A DNA stretch of 64,000 nucleotides. It comes from Pustulibacterium marinum (GTDB taxonomy: Bacteria; Bacteroidota; Bacteroidia; Flavobacteriales; Flavobacteriaceae). Each line of letters opens with the position of its first letter. Positions within the stretch are counted from its first letter, which is position 1. Location of the stretch: the NCBI RefSeq assembly GCF_900116665.1, contig NZ_FPBK01000012.1:62001-126000 (forward strand), read 5' to 3'. The notes under the pieces were generated by a model. That model ran no database searches. It was given only the letters and a program-made list of their open reading frames with translations, and was not told where the DNA came from. Shown here piece by piece: positions 8,921 to 18,127 of the stretch. Made by a program: the position numbers and the translations under genes.

Positions 8921-9534
8921 ATGCAGTATTGGAATCAAAATAACTCCAAAGCTAACAAGCTTATTGTAATCAAAGATGGCGTTATTTATAAGGGAAATCC
9001 CAAATATGAAGTGTACAACAGGCTTACTAGCAATGCACAATTGGATTTCCTTGAAGGCCTTTTCAGTATTCCCTACAATTACATTACGGCAATTGAAAAT
9101 CAGCATGGGAAAAACGAGTTGAAAATCTATTATCGAAAGGATTCAGAGGAAGAATTGATACTTGAAGATGAGCAAGTGAAAAATGAGATCTTTGAGCATC
9201 TGCGCCAAGAACTTCCAGAGTTCAGTTATTCCAAAGAGCATCCAAGTTTATGGAAATACGCCAAGCCACAATTCTTTGCATTACTGATTGTTACAGGTCT
9301 TTATATATATATGTTGCATCTTTAGCCAATATGATGGTAGATGGATATGTTTTTGAAATAGGAGGAAGGATCAAAGGATCTGGGATTAACGGGATCTTGC
9401 TTGGAGTTGCTCAAATGGGAATCGTAAAAATCACTATTGGATATAGTATTTTATTGGCGATTATTGGCTTTAGAATTTTTAGCAAAGTAAAATCTCGAAG
9501 TGAAATAGCTTCCTTAAAAAGACCACGACGATAG
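8921..9534 (+). pseudogene. Membrane protein gene split by a frame change at a (TA)5 tract
   Basis: The first frame runs from ATG 8921 (an in-frame GTG lies at 8882) and stops at TAG 9323-9325 right after the first hydrophobic segment FFALLIVTGLYIY. A second frame, open to 9534, continues with SLANMMVDGYVFEIGGR and another hydrophobic segment (VKITIGYSILLAIIGF), then a basic tail. The frames meet at the TA run 9302-9311. Removing one TA unit would join them into one protein of about 200 residues, with a soluble PH-like N-terminal half and two membrane helices. It may be phase variable, a decayed gene or a sequencing error. The function is unknown. Confidence 0.7.
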
Positions 9535-9659
9535 CTTTACAATGAAGAATTAGGTTTACCATTATTTATTTTCGGGAATCGTTTATCTTCCATAAAAAAA
9601 ATGTATCTTGAAGCTAATCTTTTATGAGATAGAGGTTTATTACTTGAAAACTGTTGTAT

Positions 9660-10607
9660 ATGAATAGAATTTTTACATTTTGGTTAGCTTCCTGTTTGCT
9701 ATTGATGAGTTGTACAACGGATGATACTGCGTTTCCAACTGATAATGAAGATTTCAATGTGTTTACGTTTGTATATAGCGAAGAAGGTACCGTAAATTCA
9801 GCGGTTTTGGGTTTGGATATAGTTACTGGTACTCAGGATACCATTGCTAGTTTTGATCCTGCTACCAAGCTACATGATTTTGTTTACAACAGTACCACCA
9901 ATACATTGATAGGTGTAACTAAAAAAGATGGATATGACAATGCAGCAAATGCACTCTACTTCATAGATCTTTCTGATGGTTCTTTTACTACCGTAATGCT
10001 AGACAATAGCACGCCTTATATGTATTATAGCGATGTAGTTTTAGATGCAACCGGAACTATATATCTTTTTAAAAGTGATTTTAATCAATATTCCGGAAAT
10101 TTGCATGAAGTGGTTTCGGTAAATGTAGCTACAGGAACCGAAACTGTAGTCGCTTCTTATAATGAAGGTGTTTTTTTGGCAGATCTTACCTATGATGAAC
10201 AACAGGAAAAGATCTTCTGTTTTTTACAAAGCTTTTACATGCAAGCTATAGACATAGAAAGTGGTGAATCAATAGAAATGCAACTGAATTCAGACTATAC
10301 GTATTCCGGATTGTTAACCAATACTAGTAATGCATATTTTGCTTTTAAGAAAGCTCGCTATCCTGACAGTGATCTTTCTCCGGCTATTGTGCAGTTAGAT
10401 GAGTTTAATGGCGGAGAAACCGTATTGCAAACTTTAGCATCTTCTATAACCTTAAAAGGAATGGCGTATGATTCCTATACTAATGCTATTTTAGCAATTC
10501 AAGATGATCAAACGCTTTTTACATTTGGAATGGAAACTCAAAACACCAGCACGTTGGTATTGAGTACTACTCCCGGAGTGGTATACGAGGAAGTAATCAC
10601 CAAATAG
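9660..10607 (+). CDS. Hypothetical lipoprotein, beta-propeller-like
   Basis: The signal peptide ends in the lipobox LLMSC (Cys at about residue 18) and is followed by acidic TTDDTAFPTDNED, so it is probably exported to the surface as a lipoprotein. The mature part (about 297 residues) consists of repeated short beta-rich blocks such as FVYNSTTNTLIGV, LTYDEQQEKIFCF and MAYDSYTNAILAI, resembling propeller blades. I chose ATG 9660 over TTG 9654. No partner gene is evident. Confidence 0.7.
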   Translation: MNRIFTFWLASCLLLMSCTTDDTAFPTDNEDFNVFTFVYSEEGTVNSAVLGLDIVTGTQDTIASFDPATKLHDFVYNSTTNTLIGVTKKDGYDNAANALYFIDLSDGSFTTVMLDNSTPYMYYSDVVLDATGTIYLFKSDFNQYSGNLHEVVSVNVATGTETVVASYNEGVFLADLTYDEQQEKIFCFLQSFYMQAIDIESGESIEMQLNSDYTYSGLLTNTSNAYFAFKKARYPDSDLSPAIVQLDEFNGGETVLQTLASSITLKGMAYDSYTNAILAIQDDQTLFTFGMETQNTSTLVLSTTPGVVYEEVITK

Positions 10608-10664
10608 ATAGCTTATTTTCTGTATCTTTCGCTTTTAGTATTCAGAAAAAATCTATACTTAAAA

Positions 10665-10776
10665 ACAATGGATAGCAGCAAAAGAAAATAAGGATGTGAA
10701 TCCTGATTGGTTGACAGCGCTGGAAACTCTTATTGCTACTTTAGAAAACCACTCAGAACAATTAGAAACGAACTAA
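10665..10776 (+). pseudogene. Short open stretch without start codon
   Basis: The frame reads AAKENKDVNPDWLTALETLI and then ATLENHSEQLETN before TAA at 10774-10776. It has a protein-like, acidic helical composition but no in-frame ATG. A nearby ATG (10669) is in another frame and stops after seven codons. It could be a frameshifted small gene or a remnant. Confidence 0.3.
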
Positions 10777-10802
10777 TACCTGAAACATTTATCGTTTTCT
10801 AG

Positions 10803-10810
10803 TATCTTTG
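10803..10810 (+). promoter_or_regulatory. Candidate Bacteroidota -7 box
   Basis: TATCTTTG matches the TAnnTTTG consensus of the Bacteroidota housekeeping sigma factor. It lies four bases before the ATG at 10815, so a transcript from it would be leaderless or nearly so. No clear -33 TTTG box at the expected distance. Confidence 0.3.
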
Positions 10811-10814
10811 AGTT

Positions 10815-11357
10815 ATGAAGCATGTGTCATTCCTATTCATACTGTTGTTAAGTAACATCCTGATAGGGCAAGAATTTCATACGGAGTATCACTACCCAAC
10901 AAATGCGGGCGAATCTATTCTTATTCAAAATAGTTATCCCAAAGGTGGATTAGACTATACAGATGCGTATGGTAAAACGTACGCATATTTTGTATTTTGG
11001 ACTCAGGTGACCAACAAAACGTCCAAACCATTACAGTTGTCTGTAGATTTTCCATTGGAAACTTCCTCCGTTAATCCCACTTATTTTCAATTATATGTAC
11101 CCGAAATTTCCATGACGTTAGAAAACATACAGAAGTTTGATTATGGTTTAGATGTGAGCGCTTATTTAAATCAGCAATTAGGACAAAAAAGTGATAAAGT
11201 AACCCATATTGCACCCGGAAAAACAAGTATGTTCTACGTAGTAGCATTGTCTGAAGAAAGAATCAGCGGAGTGGCTAGAGCCGGTTTTCAATTAGAAGGA
11301 AAGCAACTGGTATATACCATCAATACACAAAAAACCAACAGTGGCACATTACAGTAA
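10815..11357 (+). CDS. Secreted hypothetical protein
   Basis: A 180-residue protein with a clear signal peptide (FLFILLLSNILIGQ, cleavage near residue 19). The mature part is beta-rich, with YFVFWTQVTNKTSKPLQLSV and VTHIAPGKTSMFYV, like an immunoglobulin-type or carbohydrate-binding fold. No catalytic motif is recognisable. KptA follows 37 bases downstream on the same strand, but a functional link is not evident. Confidence 0.6.
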   Translation: MKHVSFLFILLLSNILIGQEFHTEYHYPTNAGESILIQNSYPKGGLDYTDAYGKTYAYFVFWTQVTNKTSKPLQLSVDFPLETSSVNPTYFQLYVPEISMTLENIQKFDYGLDVSAYLNQQLGQKSDKVTHIAPGKTSMFYVVALSEERISGVARAGFQLEGKQLVYTINTQKTNSGTLQ

Positions 11358-11394
11358 TGGGTAGATTATTTGTAAAGTGTATTAATTACAAGAA

Positions 11395-11940
11395 ATGAAT
11401 TCAAAAAAAGCACAAAAAATAAGTAAATATTTAAGTCTTATTTTACGTCATCAACCAGAAGTTATAGGTATTTCTTTAGATGAAAATGGATGGGCGAATA
11501 CTCAAGAATTACTAACCAACATTCAGAGTGACACGTTTCAATTGACTTTAGAAGAGTTAAAATGGGTAGTGGACAATAGTGATAAAAAGCGCTTTGTGTT
11601 GAGTCCTAATGATGAAAAGATAAGAGCCAATCAAGGACATTCTGTAAATATTGATCTTGGACTTGTGGCTAAAGTACCGCCGGAAATTTTGTATCATGGC
11701 ACCGCAGAAAGAAATATAGCATCTATTAAAAAACAAGGATTGCTAAAAGGCCAACGCCATCATGTACATCTTTCTAACAATACGGAAACCGCTATAGCAG
11801 TGGGCCAACGCTACGGGAAACCGATATTGCTTGAAATTGCCGCCGATGAAATGCATAAAGCGGGCATAGCTTTTTTTCAATCAGAAAATGGAGTTTGGCT
11901 TACGGAGCATGTTGCACCGGAGTTTATTAGGTTTTCATAG
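11395..11940 (+). CDS. kptA: RNA 2'-phosphotransferase (Tpt1/KptA)
   Basis: KptA removes an internal 2'-phosphate from RNA using NAD+, yielding ADP-ribose 1'',2''-cyclic phosphate. It is 181 residues, the usual length. The N-terminal winged helix has SKYLSLILRHQPEVIG with the conserved Arg-His. The ADP-ribosyltransferase half has YHGTAERNIASIKKQGL, HHVHLSNNTETAIAVGQR and a C-terminal ENGVWLTEHVAPEFI. Its physiological substrate in bacteria is unclear because they lack the eukaryotic tRNA splicing pathway. No RNA ligase or kinase lies nearby. Confidence 0.95.
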   Translation: MNSKKAQKISKYLSLILRHQPEVIGISLDENGWANTQELLTNIQSDTFQLTLEELKWVVDNSDKKRFVLSPNDEKIRANQGHSVNIDLGLVAKVPPEILYHGTAERNIASIKKQGLLKGQRHHVHLSNNTETAIAVGQRYGKPILLEIAADEMHKAGIAFFQSENGVWLTEHVAPEFIRFS

Positions 11941-12041
11941 CGGAAAGTCATTGTGTTGAACTCAATCAATTACTAACGGTATTTAAGTAAAAATTATAAA
12001 GTAATTTGTATCTTGTCATTGACCTAACAACTTTTTTATCT

Positions 12042-12752
12042 ATGGATTCACCTATCATTTTCGTCATATTTCTGTGCATTATAGCGGTTTCAATGGTGTA
12101 CCATTTTTTCTTTTCAGAAAAGGCCATGGTAAAACGGAAACTTAACAAAGCAGTTCACAAATCTGTGAGTGAGTTTAGAGATGGAGAAATCGCCAAAGCT
12201 ATTGGAAAAGTAACCTTTATAGATGAGCCATTAATAGCACCCATTTCTCGTAGACCTTGTGCTTTTTATCATGTGGTAGTAGAAAGAAAACGAAGCAGTG
12301 GAAATTCTTCCTCTTGGCACAGCGTTATTGATGAAAAAGTAACGTCTCGATTTTTGATAGAAGATAAGGGTAACTATGCTACTATAAGCAGCACCAGTAT
12401 GGTGGATAGTTATTTAGTAAAAGATCATAAACAAGAATCATATTCTTTTAAAGATGCGCCGGCGTATCTGGAAAACTATTTAAAAAGCAAAGGAACTTCC
12501 AGCGAAGGATTTTTAGGGTGGAACAAAAATATGCGCTACCGCGAAGGTATTTTAGAAGAAGGAGAGTTGGTAGCTGTACTTGGAAAAGCAAATTGGAAAG
12601 AAGCCAAAGACCTAAGACTACCAGAACAGTATCACAGGGTTTTAGAATTTTCTCAACCGCCAGAGGGTAACGTTATTCTAAGTGATGATACTAGCGTAAC
12701 CACAATAAAAGCGACGCATCAAAAGCAAAGTGGCCCTATTATAAGAAGTTAA
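12042..12752 (+). CDS. Membrane protein with GIDE (E3 ubiquitin-ligase-like) domain
   Basis: One N-terminal membrane helix (IIFVIFLCIIAVSMVYHFFF) is followed by a domain with RRPCAFYHVVVERK, a Trp-containing turn (SSSWHSVIDEK), RFLIEDKGNYATI and ELVAVLGKANW. This order matches the GIDE domain family shared with eukaryotic mitochondrial MULAN ligases. There is no RING domain, so ubiquitin ligation is not implied. I chose ATG 12042; the frame extends to TTG 12006. The role in bacteria is unknown, and no operon partner is evident. Confidence 0.65.
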   Translation: MDSPIIFVIFLCIIAVSMVYHFFFSEKAMVKRKLNKAVHKSVSEFRDGEIAKAIGKVTFIDEPLIAPISRRPCAFYHVVVERKRSSGNSSSWHSVIDEKVTSRFLIEDKGNYATISSTSMVDSYLVKDHKQESYSFKDAPAYLENYLKSKGTSSEGFLGWNKNMRYREGILEEGELVAVLGKANWKEAKDLRLPEQYHRVLEFSQPPEGNVILSDDTSVTTIKATHQKQSGPIIRS

Positions 12753-12859
12753 TGTAATATTTCAGTGCTATTAAAATTAAACTGATAAGAGATATCACTA
12801 TAGTCACGCTAGAAAACCGTATAAAATAGTACCTTGCCAATTGTTAAGTTTTAGTGCGT

Positions 12860-15800
12860 ATGCGATTTAAAAGAGTGTTTAAAAGATTGATTATTAGTTT
12901 GCTGGTTATAGGTGTTGTTTTTTCATTGGCAATAGCTGTGGCGCTAAATTTTATATTTACTCCGGAAAAAATTACGCCCGTTGTGGTAGAGGTATTGAAT
13001 GAACAACTCAATGCAGAAGTGAGCTGTGATGGAGTTTCTCTTACATTTTTCAGTACGTTTCCCAGATTTGGCGTAGCATTGGAAAATACCGCAATTAAAA
13101 CCCTTCAAACAGGAACGCAGAAAGATACCTTAGCAGTCTTTAAAAAAGCACTGGTAGAGGTGAACCTTAGGGAATATCTTCAGCATCATAACATCACCAT
13201 TCGAAATATTCAAATTGAAGAACCAAAACTGTATGCCTATGCTGACCAAGAAGGAAATACCAACTGGAATATTTTAAAGGAAACTGAAGAAGAAACCACC
13301 ACAAGCGATAGTTTACAGATCAATGACATTACCGTACATCATTTAGAAATAGAGCATGCTACCTTGATCTATGACGATGCTGTTACCAACGTATCGCATA
13401 AGGTCAATGATTTTTCACTAATCTTATCTGCTGAAAAAACTGCCGATAGCATTGGTATAGCTATTACTACGCATAGCGAAAATGTAGAAGCTTACTACAA
13501 AGAGCAATTGTTTCATACGTTTCAAAGTCCGGGAATGGAAGTTACAGTAGATTTAAATAGAGCCACGCGTGTGGTAACTATAGATTCTAAAGACATTAGT
13601 GTGAATCATATTCATTTCAAAGCAAACGGAACTCTACGTCCCAATAAGAAAGAGCACGCCATGGAAATGGATCTTCACGCCGGATTAACCACCAGTTCTA
13701 TCACCAATTTTATCAATGTGGTCCCCAAGGTTTTTTTACCGAAGGAAAATATTGTAGCCCAAGGAGCAGTACATTTTGATATTGATATGACAGGATTGTA
13801 CGGCAGTGGCCATTTGCCTAAAATTGCGGTGGCTATGGATTTGGAGAATGGTAGTATTGCATACGAGAACATTGCTGGTAGTATCGACGCATTGTCCACC
13901 TCGGCAAGAGGTATTTTTTATCTGGATAAATCGCAGCCATCTACGGTCAATATAGATACATTATTGGTAAAAGGAACGGGAATAGATTTGGTTGGTAACA
14001 TGCAAATAACCGATGTATTGGGCGATGTTTACATTAAATCAGCTTTAAACGGAGCTTTAGATCTCACCAAATTGTACAACGAATTTCCAGTAGACAGTTC
14101 TATGACGCTGCATGGAACCGCACAAGCCAATCTTCAAGGTCAATTCTCTTTATCAGCAATTCAGGAAGAACAGTATCAGGATATTGATCTTTCCGGAAGT
14201 ATTGCAATGAAAGATGTGGTTTTTAATATGAAAAAAGATAGTCTGGATTTTAATTCAGAAAAAGCATTGCTTACTTTTTATCGTGAAACCGAAGGATTAA
14301 ATCATACAGCGGTTGATATGACTATCGAAGACACTAATTTGGTTTACAAGTTAGATAAAGAACTTCATGCAAAAACTATAAAGGCACACGGTACCGTAAA
14401 AGAAGTAGCAGGAGCAACGCCTCATAACAAAAAGAGAAAAGGAAAAAAATTCCCCCATGTAATGCTAGCGCTTAATGGAAGTATGGAATCGGTACGGGGA
14501 AAATCGGTTTCAGATTCTATGATGTTTCTGCTTAAGAAAACTGCAATAGAGGCAGTTTTACATCCAAGAGAACAAGGGCAAAAAGGATACATAACCTCTA
14601 ATTTTTCAATTGATAGTTTAGGAATTCGGTATGCAAATAACTTTTTAGGAATCAAAAAAGGAGGCTACAAGGTACGTTTAGACCATGCGGGTAGAAAACG
14701 CTGGAAGCCTAGAGGACGTGTAGGTTTTGGAGATTTATATGCGAGAATTGATGGGATTAAAACACCGCTCCACATGCCAAGAACGGCTATTTCTTTTCAA
14801 GAAGATTCTTTACAGCTACGTAAGGCAATGGTAGAGTTTGGAACATCTAATGCGGTATTGACCGGAGCTATTGACCATGCTAAAGGTTTTTTTGACGGAA
14901 CCAAAGTAACCGCCCGATTAGATTTGCAATCAGATTTTATAAATACCAATGAATTGATGGCTGCTTTTTCGGGTGTGATGGAAGATACAGAAGTACCCAA
15001 TGAAAACGTGGCTCCAATGAAACAAGAAACAGCGGCCACTACAGAAAAGCAATCTTTTGCAATACCTGATAGTCTACAGTTTCATTTTTCTACTCACATT
15101 AAAAAATTAGCCTTTGGCTCAACCGATCTTACGGACTTAGAGGGCGATCTTCAAATTTCGGAAGGAAATTTATACCTAAAGGATTTTTCATTACAAACGG
15201 CAGCAGCTCATTTAAACACGAATATCACCTATTCGCCAAAGCCCGATCGTACTTCGGCAATAGATTTTCAGTTCGATTTGTCTCATATTGCTATGAGCCA
15301 ACTTACCAATGTGCTCCCAGTGTTAGATAGTTTGATGCCTTCAACGAAATCTTTTCTGGGTGTAGCCGATTTTAGAATGAAAGGTACCGCCACTTTAGAC
15401 GAACATTTAGACTTTAAAACCAATTCGTTGAATGGAATAGCTGCTTTGCAGGCGCACGACATTATGGTGCTCGATGGACCAACCTTTAGTGAATTGGCCA
15501 AAACATTAAAGTTTAAAAGTAAAGAAAGAAATCCTGTAAAACATTTAGAGGTGGAAATGCAGATAGCCAACAATACACTTGAGATTTTACCGGCTTTGGT
15601 AGAAATCGATAGGTACCGACTCGCCTTTGGAGGTGAACAACATTTAGATTTGAGTTACGATTATCACATTTCCGTACTAAAATCACCGGTACCTTTTAAA
15701 ATGGGAATCAATGTAGATGGAGCTAATTTTGATGATTACAGCATCAAACTCACAAAAGCAAAGTATAAATATTATTTTTCGGATAAAGAGCGACTTCAGA

Positions 15801-15886
15801 AAAAGGCAGATACAGCAGTAATAGCAGCTAAAAATAAAATAAGAGATCAATTAGGATTAAAACCCTTTGAAATTGTAAGTAATTAA
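12860..15886 (+). CDS. AsmA family protein (bridge-like lipid transfer superfamily)
   Basis: A 1008-residue protein with an N-terminal signal anchor (LIISLLVIGVVFSLAIAVAL) and a long periplasmic beta-rich body. The start of the mature part, ITPVVVEVLNEQLNAEVSCD and then FFSTFPRFGVALENTAI, is typical of AsmA-like proteins of Bacteroidota. The C-terminal AsmA_2-type domain includes FSELAKTLKFK. AsmA-like proteins are thought to help move phospholipids between membranes. The start could be GTG 12854 or ATG 12860; I prefer ATG. It is monocistronic, followed by a hairpin terminator at 15913. Confidence 0.85.
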   Translation: MRFKRVFKRLIISLLVIGVVFSLAIAVALNFIFTPEKITPVVVEVLNEQLNAEVSCDGVSLTFFSTFPRFGVALENTAIKTLQTGTQKDTLAVFKKALVEVNLREYLQHHNITIRNIQIEEPKLYAYADQEGNTNWNILKETEEETTTSDSLQINDITVHHLEIEHATLIYDDAVTNVSHKVNDFSLILSAEKTADSIGIAITTHSENVEAYYKEQLFHTFQSPGMEVTVDLNRATRVVTIDSKDISVNHIHFKANGTLRPNKKEHAMEMDLHAGLTTSSITNFINVVPKVFLPKENIVAQGAVHFDIDMTGLYGSGHLPKIAVAMDLENGSIAYENIAGSIDALSTSARGIFYLDKSQPSTVNIDTLLVKGTGIDLVGNMQITDVLGDVYIKSALNGALDLTKLYNEFPVDSSMTLHGTAQANLQGQFSLSAIQEEQYQDIDLSGSIAMKDVVFNMKKDSLDFNSEKALLTFYRETEGLNHTAVDMTIEDTNLVYKLDKELHAKTIKAHGTVKEVAGATPHNKKRKGKKFPHVMLALNGSMESVRGKSVSDSMMFLLKKTAIEAVLHPREQGQKGYITSNFSIDSLGIRYANNFLGIKKGGYKVRLDHAGRKRWKPRGRVGFGDLYARIDGIKTPLHMPRTAISFQEDSLQLRKAMVEFGTSNAVLTGAIDHAKGFFDGTKVTARLDLQSDFINTNELMAAFSGVMEDTEVPNENVAPMKQETAATTEKQSFAIPDSLQFHFSTHIKKLAFGSTDLTDLEGDLQISEGNLYLKDFSLQTAAAHLNTNITYSPKPDRTSAIDFQFDLSHIAMSQLTNVLPVLDSLMPSTKSFLGVADFRMKGTATLDEHLDFKTNSLNGIAALQAHDIMVLDGPTFSELAKTLKFKSKERNPVKHLEVEMQIANNTLEILPALVEIDRYRLAFGGEQHLDLSYDYHISVLKSPVPFKMGINVDGANFDDYSIKLTKAKYKYYFSDKERLQKKADTAVIAAKNKIRDQLGLKPFEIVSN

Positions 15887-15912
15887 AAGGAGATGAATTG
15901 ATAGAACAGCTA

Positions 15913-15941
15913 AAAATACTCAATATTGGGTATTTTTTTTT
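15913..15941 (+). terminator. Rho-independent terminator of the AsmA-like gene
   Basis: An AAATACTC / GGGTATTT stem with loop AATATT is followed by a T run, 27 bases after the stop codon. Confidence 0.8.
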
Positions 15942-16050
15942 AGTAGCATGCGTGGTAATTTTAATCTTGAATTAAAGTACAGTGTTTGGGGGAATATTCA
16001 TCTTTAATTTAGTGGTATGATGTTAAGAGTCATCATAACAAAACTTTTTT

Positions 16051-16081
16051 AAAAGCGATATCTTGGTATATCGCTTTTTTT
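16051..16081 (+). terminator. Second hairpin terminator downstream of the AsmA-like gene
   Basis: A perfect 11-bp stem (AAAAGCGATAT / ATATCGCTTTT) with a six-base loop is followed by T residues. It lies 110 bases after the first terminator with no protein gene between, so it could end a small RNA made from the interval or act as a back-up. Confidence 0.8.
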
Positions 16082-16153
16082 GTTTTCCGAAAGATGTATT
16101 TTATTTTCTCATAAAATCAATACCTTTAGAACAAACTTAAAAAATCAACTAGT

Positions 16154-16525
16154 ATGAAATTAGGAGCTTTCTCCATGAGTTTGAATGTAAAAGATCTGGA
16201 AACCTCTAAAAACTTTTATGAGCAACTAGGTTTTTCGGTCTTTGCAGGTTCCATGGAACATCAATATTTGATCATGAAAAATGGAAATGCCTTGGTTGGC
16301 TTGTTTCAAGGAATGTTTGAAGGCAATATTTTAACCTTTAACCCGGGCTGGGACGAGAATGCGCAAAAGCAAACCGATTTTGATGATGTGCGAAGTATTC
16401 AACAAAGTTTAAAGGATAATGGCGTAGCCATGATGAGCGAAGTTAAGGAAGGCACGGAAGGTCCCGGTAGTTGTATGATCACAGATCCTGACGGTAATGT
16501 GATTTTAATAGATCAACATGTATAA
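16154..16525 (+). CDS. VOC family protein (glyoxalase/dioxygenase fold)
   Basis: A 123-residue single-domain vicinal-oxygen-chelate protein: MSLNVKDLETSKNFYEQLGF at the start, MITDPDGNVILIDQH at the end. The C-terminal DPDGN motif and paired beta-alpha-beta-beta-beta modules are characteristic. The substrate cannot be told from the sequence. It has its own start after the 16051 terminator and converges on the DUF3570 gene with a shared terminator. Confidence 0.88.
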   Translation: MKLGAFSMSLNVKDLETSKNFYEQLGFSVFAGSMEHQYLIMKNGNALVGLFQGMFEGNILTFNPGWDENAQKQTDFDDVRSIQQSLKDNGVAMMSEVKEGTEGPGSCMITDPDGNVILIDQHV

Positions 16526-16547
16526 ATTGAAGTAGTGATGATATCAT

Positions 16548-16577
16548 AAAAAAGCCGTTCAGATTTGAACGGCTTTT
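16548..16577. terminator. Bidirectional terminator between convergent VOC and DUF3570 genes
   Basis: AAAAAGCCGTTC / GAACGGCTTTTT forms a perfect stem with an A run on the left and a T run on the right, so it works for both strands. Confidence 0.88.
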
Positions 16578-16582
16578 TCTAT

Positions 16583-17896
16583 TTAGTCTGCTACAAACTT
16601 CACACCAAATAAAATAATATTGGCGGTAAGGCCGGTATTGCGTTCATAGTAATTGTAGCGTAGATCAATACTTTTCAAACCTAATTTCCATAAACGGAAT
16701 CCAGTGAAAATATCAGTATAGGTAAGTCCAAATCCATACTGACTTGCATTGAATGTAGACAAATCATAATCGGATGTATAATAGGACTCTGTTGATAGAT
16801 GCGTTTCATACGGTGCAAAATAATCGGCCGCTGTCTGATTGTAATATCGGTAGGAAGGATATAGCGTAAATTTACTACCTATTTTTATGGGTACTTCTAA
16901 ACTAGCTGTATGAGAAGTAATGCCCCAGTTATCTGTGTAATATCGGTAAAAACCACGTAAAACCACGATTTCATTCAGATAGTAATTTAAACGACCTCCA
17001 ACGGCAATTTTAAATCGGGAATCAGGTAATCTTTCAATATCATCAGCTAACTGAAATTCATCAATATAAGAGTCGGCTACGTCTGCAAAATATACCCGTT
17101 GAAAAGGTGTAGAAAGCAATCCTTGTTGTTGTACCACATCTAGCAGCAAAGATCCCTGCATGTTTTTAGTGAACACTTGTGACAATGCTAAACCTGCAGA
17201 ATAACTATTTCTTTTCTTCTCTGTCAATTCACTAAATAAGGGTTGATAATCTGCATTTCCGGTAATGGTATGTGTATTAAACAAACTCGCACTTAACCCT
17301 TGTCCTCCTGAAAGAAATGGACGTAATTCATATGGATACAATCGCTTCCAGCTATCAAAATAAGCATTTGCTTTTACAGTTAATTCTGTGTTTTTTTCAT
17401 TGAAAAGCATGGTGTAACTACCACCAAAACCTAGTGAAAAATAATCGTATTCTGTAGACATAGATCCGTGCAATGCCCAAATACGGTTTCGATCATCTGA
17501 ACTATGCGAATAACTTCCCATGAGATTGGTCCAAAGATCGCTGCTAGAGGCTCCGGAAGAGGCCTGAAACGGATTGGCATCTTTTCCACCATCAAACGGA
17601 TTCACATTACTAGAAGAAGCTGAAGTATAAGCCGAAATACCGGCATCTACCGTCAACACATCGTCTGCATTTAAAGGGATGGATACTACAATGGTAGAAG
17701 TACCATCGGTTAATTCTTCTGTACCGATTCCACCACTTACAGCAGCGTTATTTCCATCCTGGGTATAGTAACTAGCCAGAAAGTCTACTTCTGTATTTTC
17801 TAAGACACGTTTTTTGTAGGCAAGCGAATCCGAAGTCTCCTGCGCCTTACTAAAACCACAAGTCAATAATAAAATTAAAAATATGAGTTTTTTCAT
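16583..17896 (-). CDS. DUF3570 outer-membrane beta-barrel protein
   Basis: A 437-residue protein with a signal peptide (LIFLILLLTCGFSKAQ) and a barrel-like mature part of alternating strands rich in Tyr (for example IVVLRGFYRYYTDNWGITS and YPSYRYYNQTAADYF), ending in NIILFGVKFVAD. It is the last gene of the operon thioredoxin-ApbE-DUF4266-DUF3570, nine bases after DUF4266. The low-complexity stretch SSSNVNPFDGGKDANPFQ and SSGASSSD (about residues 92-118) may be a surface loop. The function is unknown. The constant neighbourhood suggests it cooperates with the ApbE flavin transferase or a metal/redox cofactor at the cell envelope. Confidence 0.85.
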   Translation of the reverse strand: MKKLIFLILLLTCGFSKAQETSDSLAYKKRVLENTEVDFLASYYTQDGNNAAVSGGIGTEELTDGTSTIVVSIPLNADDVLTVDAGISAYTSASSSNVNPFDGGKDANPFQASSGASSSDLWTNLMGSYSHSSDDRNRIWALHGSMSTEYDYFSLGFGGSYTMLFNEKNTELTVKANAYFDSWKRLYPYELRPFLSGGQGLSASLFNTHTITGNADYQPLFSELTEKKRNSYSAGLALSQVFTKNMQGSLLLDVVQQQGLLSTPFQRVYFADVADSYIDEFQLADDIERLPDSRFKIAVGGRLNYYLNEIVVLRGFYRYYTDNWGITSHTASLEVPIKIGSKFTLYPSYRYYNQTAADYFAPYETHLSTESYYTSDYDLSTFNASQYGFGLTYTDIFTGFRLWKLGLKSIDLRYNYYERNTGLTANIILFGVKFVAD

Positions 17897-17905
17897 GTTG
17901 TCTTT

Positions 17906-18127
17906 TTAATTACATCCACATCCACCACCTGTTTTTCCCCCATTAGCGCCGGAAGCCGCCTCACGATAAGAATGGAAGCTGTCTACATTTCTATTCACCG
18001 CTTTATCACCCAATGCCATATCAGGATCGTTGAGGTTTACCTTTTCATATTCCTTTACGGTGTTACAACTTGCCATGGAACAACCGATAGCTATCATAGC
18101 TATGATTACTTTGATATTATTCTTCAT
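17906..18127 (-). CDS. DUF4266 small lipoprotein with Cys-rich C-terminus
   Basis: A 73-residue exported lipoprotein: the signal segment ends SMASC, followed by NTVKEYEKVNLNDPDMALGD. The C-terminus is glycine-rich and ends GGGCGCN, with two cysteines that could bind a metal or cofactor or form a disulfide. The segment EAASGANGG resembles the SGAT-type ApbE flavinylation motif but has Asn where the acceptor Thr should be. Its start overlaps the end of apbE by 11 bases, so the two are translationally coupled. Its role is unknown. Confidence 0.85.
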   Translation of the reverse strand: MKNNIKVIIAMIAIGCSMASCNTVKEYEKVNLNDPDMALGDKAVNRNVDSFHSYREAASGANGGKTGGGCGCN

